From assembly GCA_949286775.1 (NCBI GenBank), contig CASEDW010000017.1:1-5790 (forward strand): a stretch of DNA of 5,790 nucleotides, written 5' to 3'. Made by a program: the position numbers and the translations under genes. This document shows, in pieces, positions 5,601 to 5,790 of the stretch (positions are counted from its first letter, which is position 1; each line of letters opens with the position of its first letter). The notes under the pieces were generated by a model that made no database searches, was not told the origin of the DNA, and saw only the letters and a program-made list of their open reading frames with translations. The DNA is from an uncultured Eubacteriales bacterium (GTDB lineage: Bacteria > Bacillota > Clostridia > Lachnospirales > Lachnospiraceae).

Positions 5601-5790
5601 CTAAAATATCACTGTTAACAGTTCAGCCGCCAGCAGAAACGGCACAAACGGAAATTCCTTCACCTGTCTCTTAAAGAAAAACAATATAATGCCGCAAAGA
5701 GCTGCCAGAAACATTCCTGTCATTAAAATATTAAGAGCGCCGTATAGACCGCTCCATATACCTGCGCACAAAACAACGATGCCGTCGCCC
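5601..5790 (-). CDS. A24-type prepilin peptidase, C-terminal part (cut by window edge)
   Basis: The last 62 codons and the stop of a membrane protein read into the window from the right edge. The fragment opens with GDGIVVL, which I read as the second conserved aspartate motif of the A24 prepilin peptidases (GxGD followed by Gly). It continues with two hydrophobic segments (LNILMTGMFLAALCGIILFFF, and the end LLAAELLTVIF) separated by KRQVKEFPFVPF. The PFVPFLLA ending is typical of small Firmicutes TadV/CpaA-like peptidases. Such enzymes cut the leader of Flp pilins and TadE-like proteins at the cytoplasmic membrane face. The next gene encodes a protein with just such a site, 34 bp downstream, which supports the call. 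The first catalytic aspartate and the N-terminus lie outside the window, so completeness cannot be judged. Confidence 0.72.
   Translation of the reverse strand, partial: GDGIVVLCAGIWSGLYGALNILMTGMFLAALCGIILFFFKRQVKEFPFVPFLLAAELLTVIF

Overview
The window looks like chromosomal DNA of a Gram-positive, anaerobic Clostridia-type bacterium, most likely Lachnospiraceae or a close relative. The basis is moderately low GC, a lipoprotein-type solute receptor with a Ser/Thr/Gly/Glu-rich tether, Firmicutes-style Shine-Dalgarno sites, and a Tad/Flp-type pilus gene end with a DUF6382-FHA protein. The taxonomic call is inferred from protein style, not from a marker gene. Every real gene is on the minus strand, so transcription runs from high to low coordinates.

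Right part (5790 down to 3920): the 3' end of a Tad/Flp-like pilus locus. In transcription order it has the C-terminal end of an A24-type prepilin peptidase (cut by the window edge), a small TadE-like pseudopilin with a textbook G/xxxxE processing site, and a cytoplasmic DUF6382-FHA protein. Spacing is tight (34 and 12 bp) and suggests one operon.

Middle (3919 to 3491): about 430 bp without a convincing gene. It holds a 164-bp element bounded by the inverted 8-mer ATGAGCCA/TGGCTCAT with internal hairpins, which looks like a dispersed intergenic repeat. Next comes a long hairpin that may be the pilus-operon terminator, then a strong sigma-A-like promoter (TTGCGG-17-TATAAT) for the downstream operon, a perfect 7-bp inverted repeat just after the predicted start of transcription, and a strong ribosome binding site.

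Left part (3490 to 1): a branched-chain-amino-acid-type (HAAT family) ABC transporter operon in the order livJ (lipoprotein receptor), livH and livM (permeases), livG (ATPase, first 54 codons only). A stem-loop terminator or attenuator lies between livJ and livH, the usual way to make more receptor than membrane complex. A livF would be expected just beyond the left edge. Together these genes would import leucine, isoleucine, valine or a related small substrate; the sequence does not settle the ligand.

I found no clear sign of an entirely new system. The items most worth a second look are the 164-bp element and its position between the pilus operon and its probable terminator, the hairpin that pairs better as plus-strand RNA, and the puzzling livM/livG junction with a near-perfect Shine-Dalgarno that does not serve the annotated livG start.
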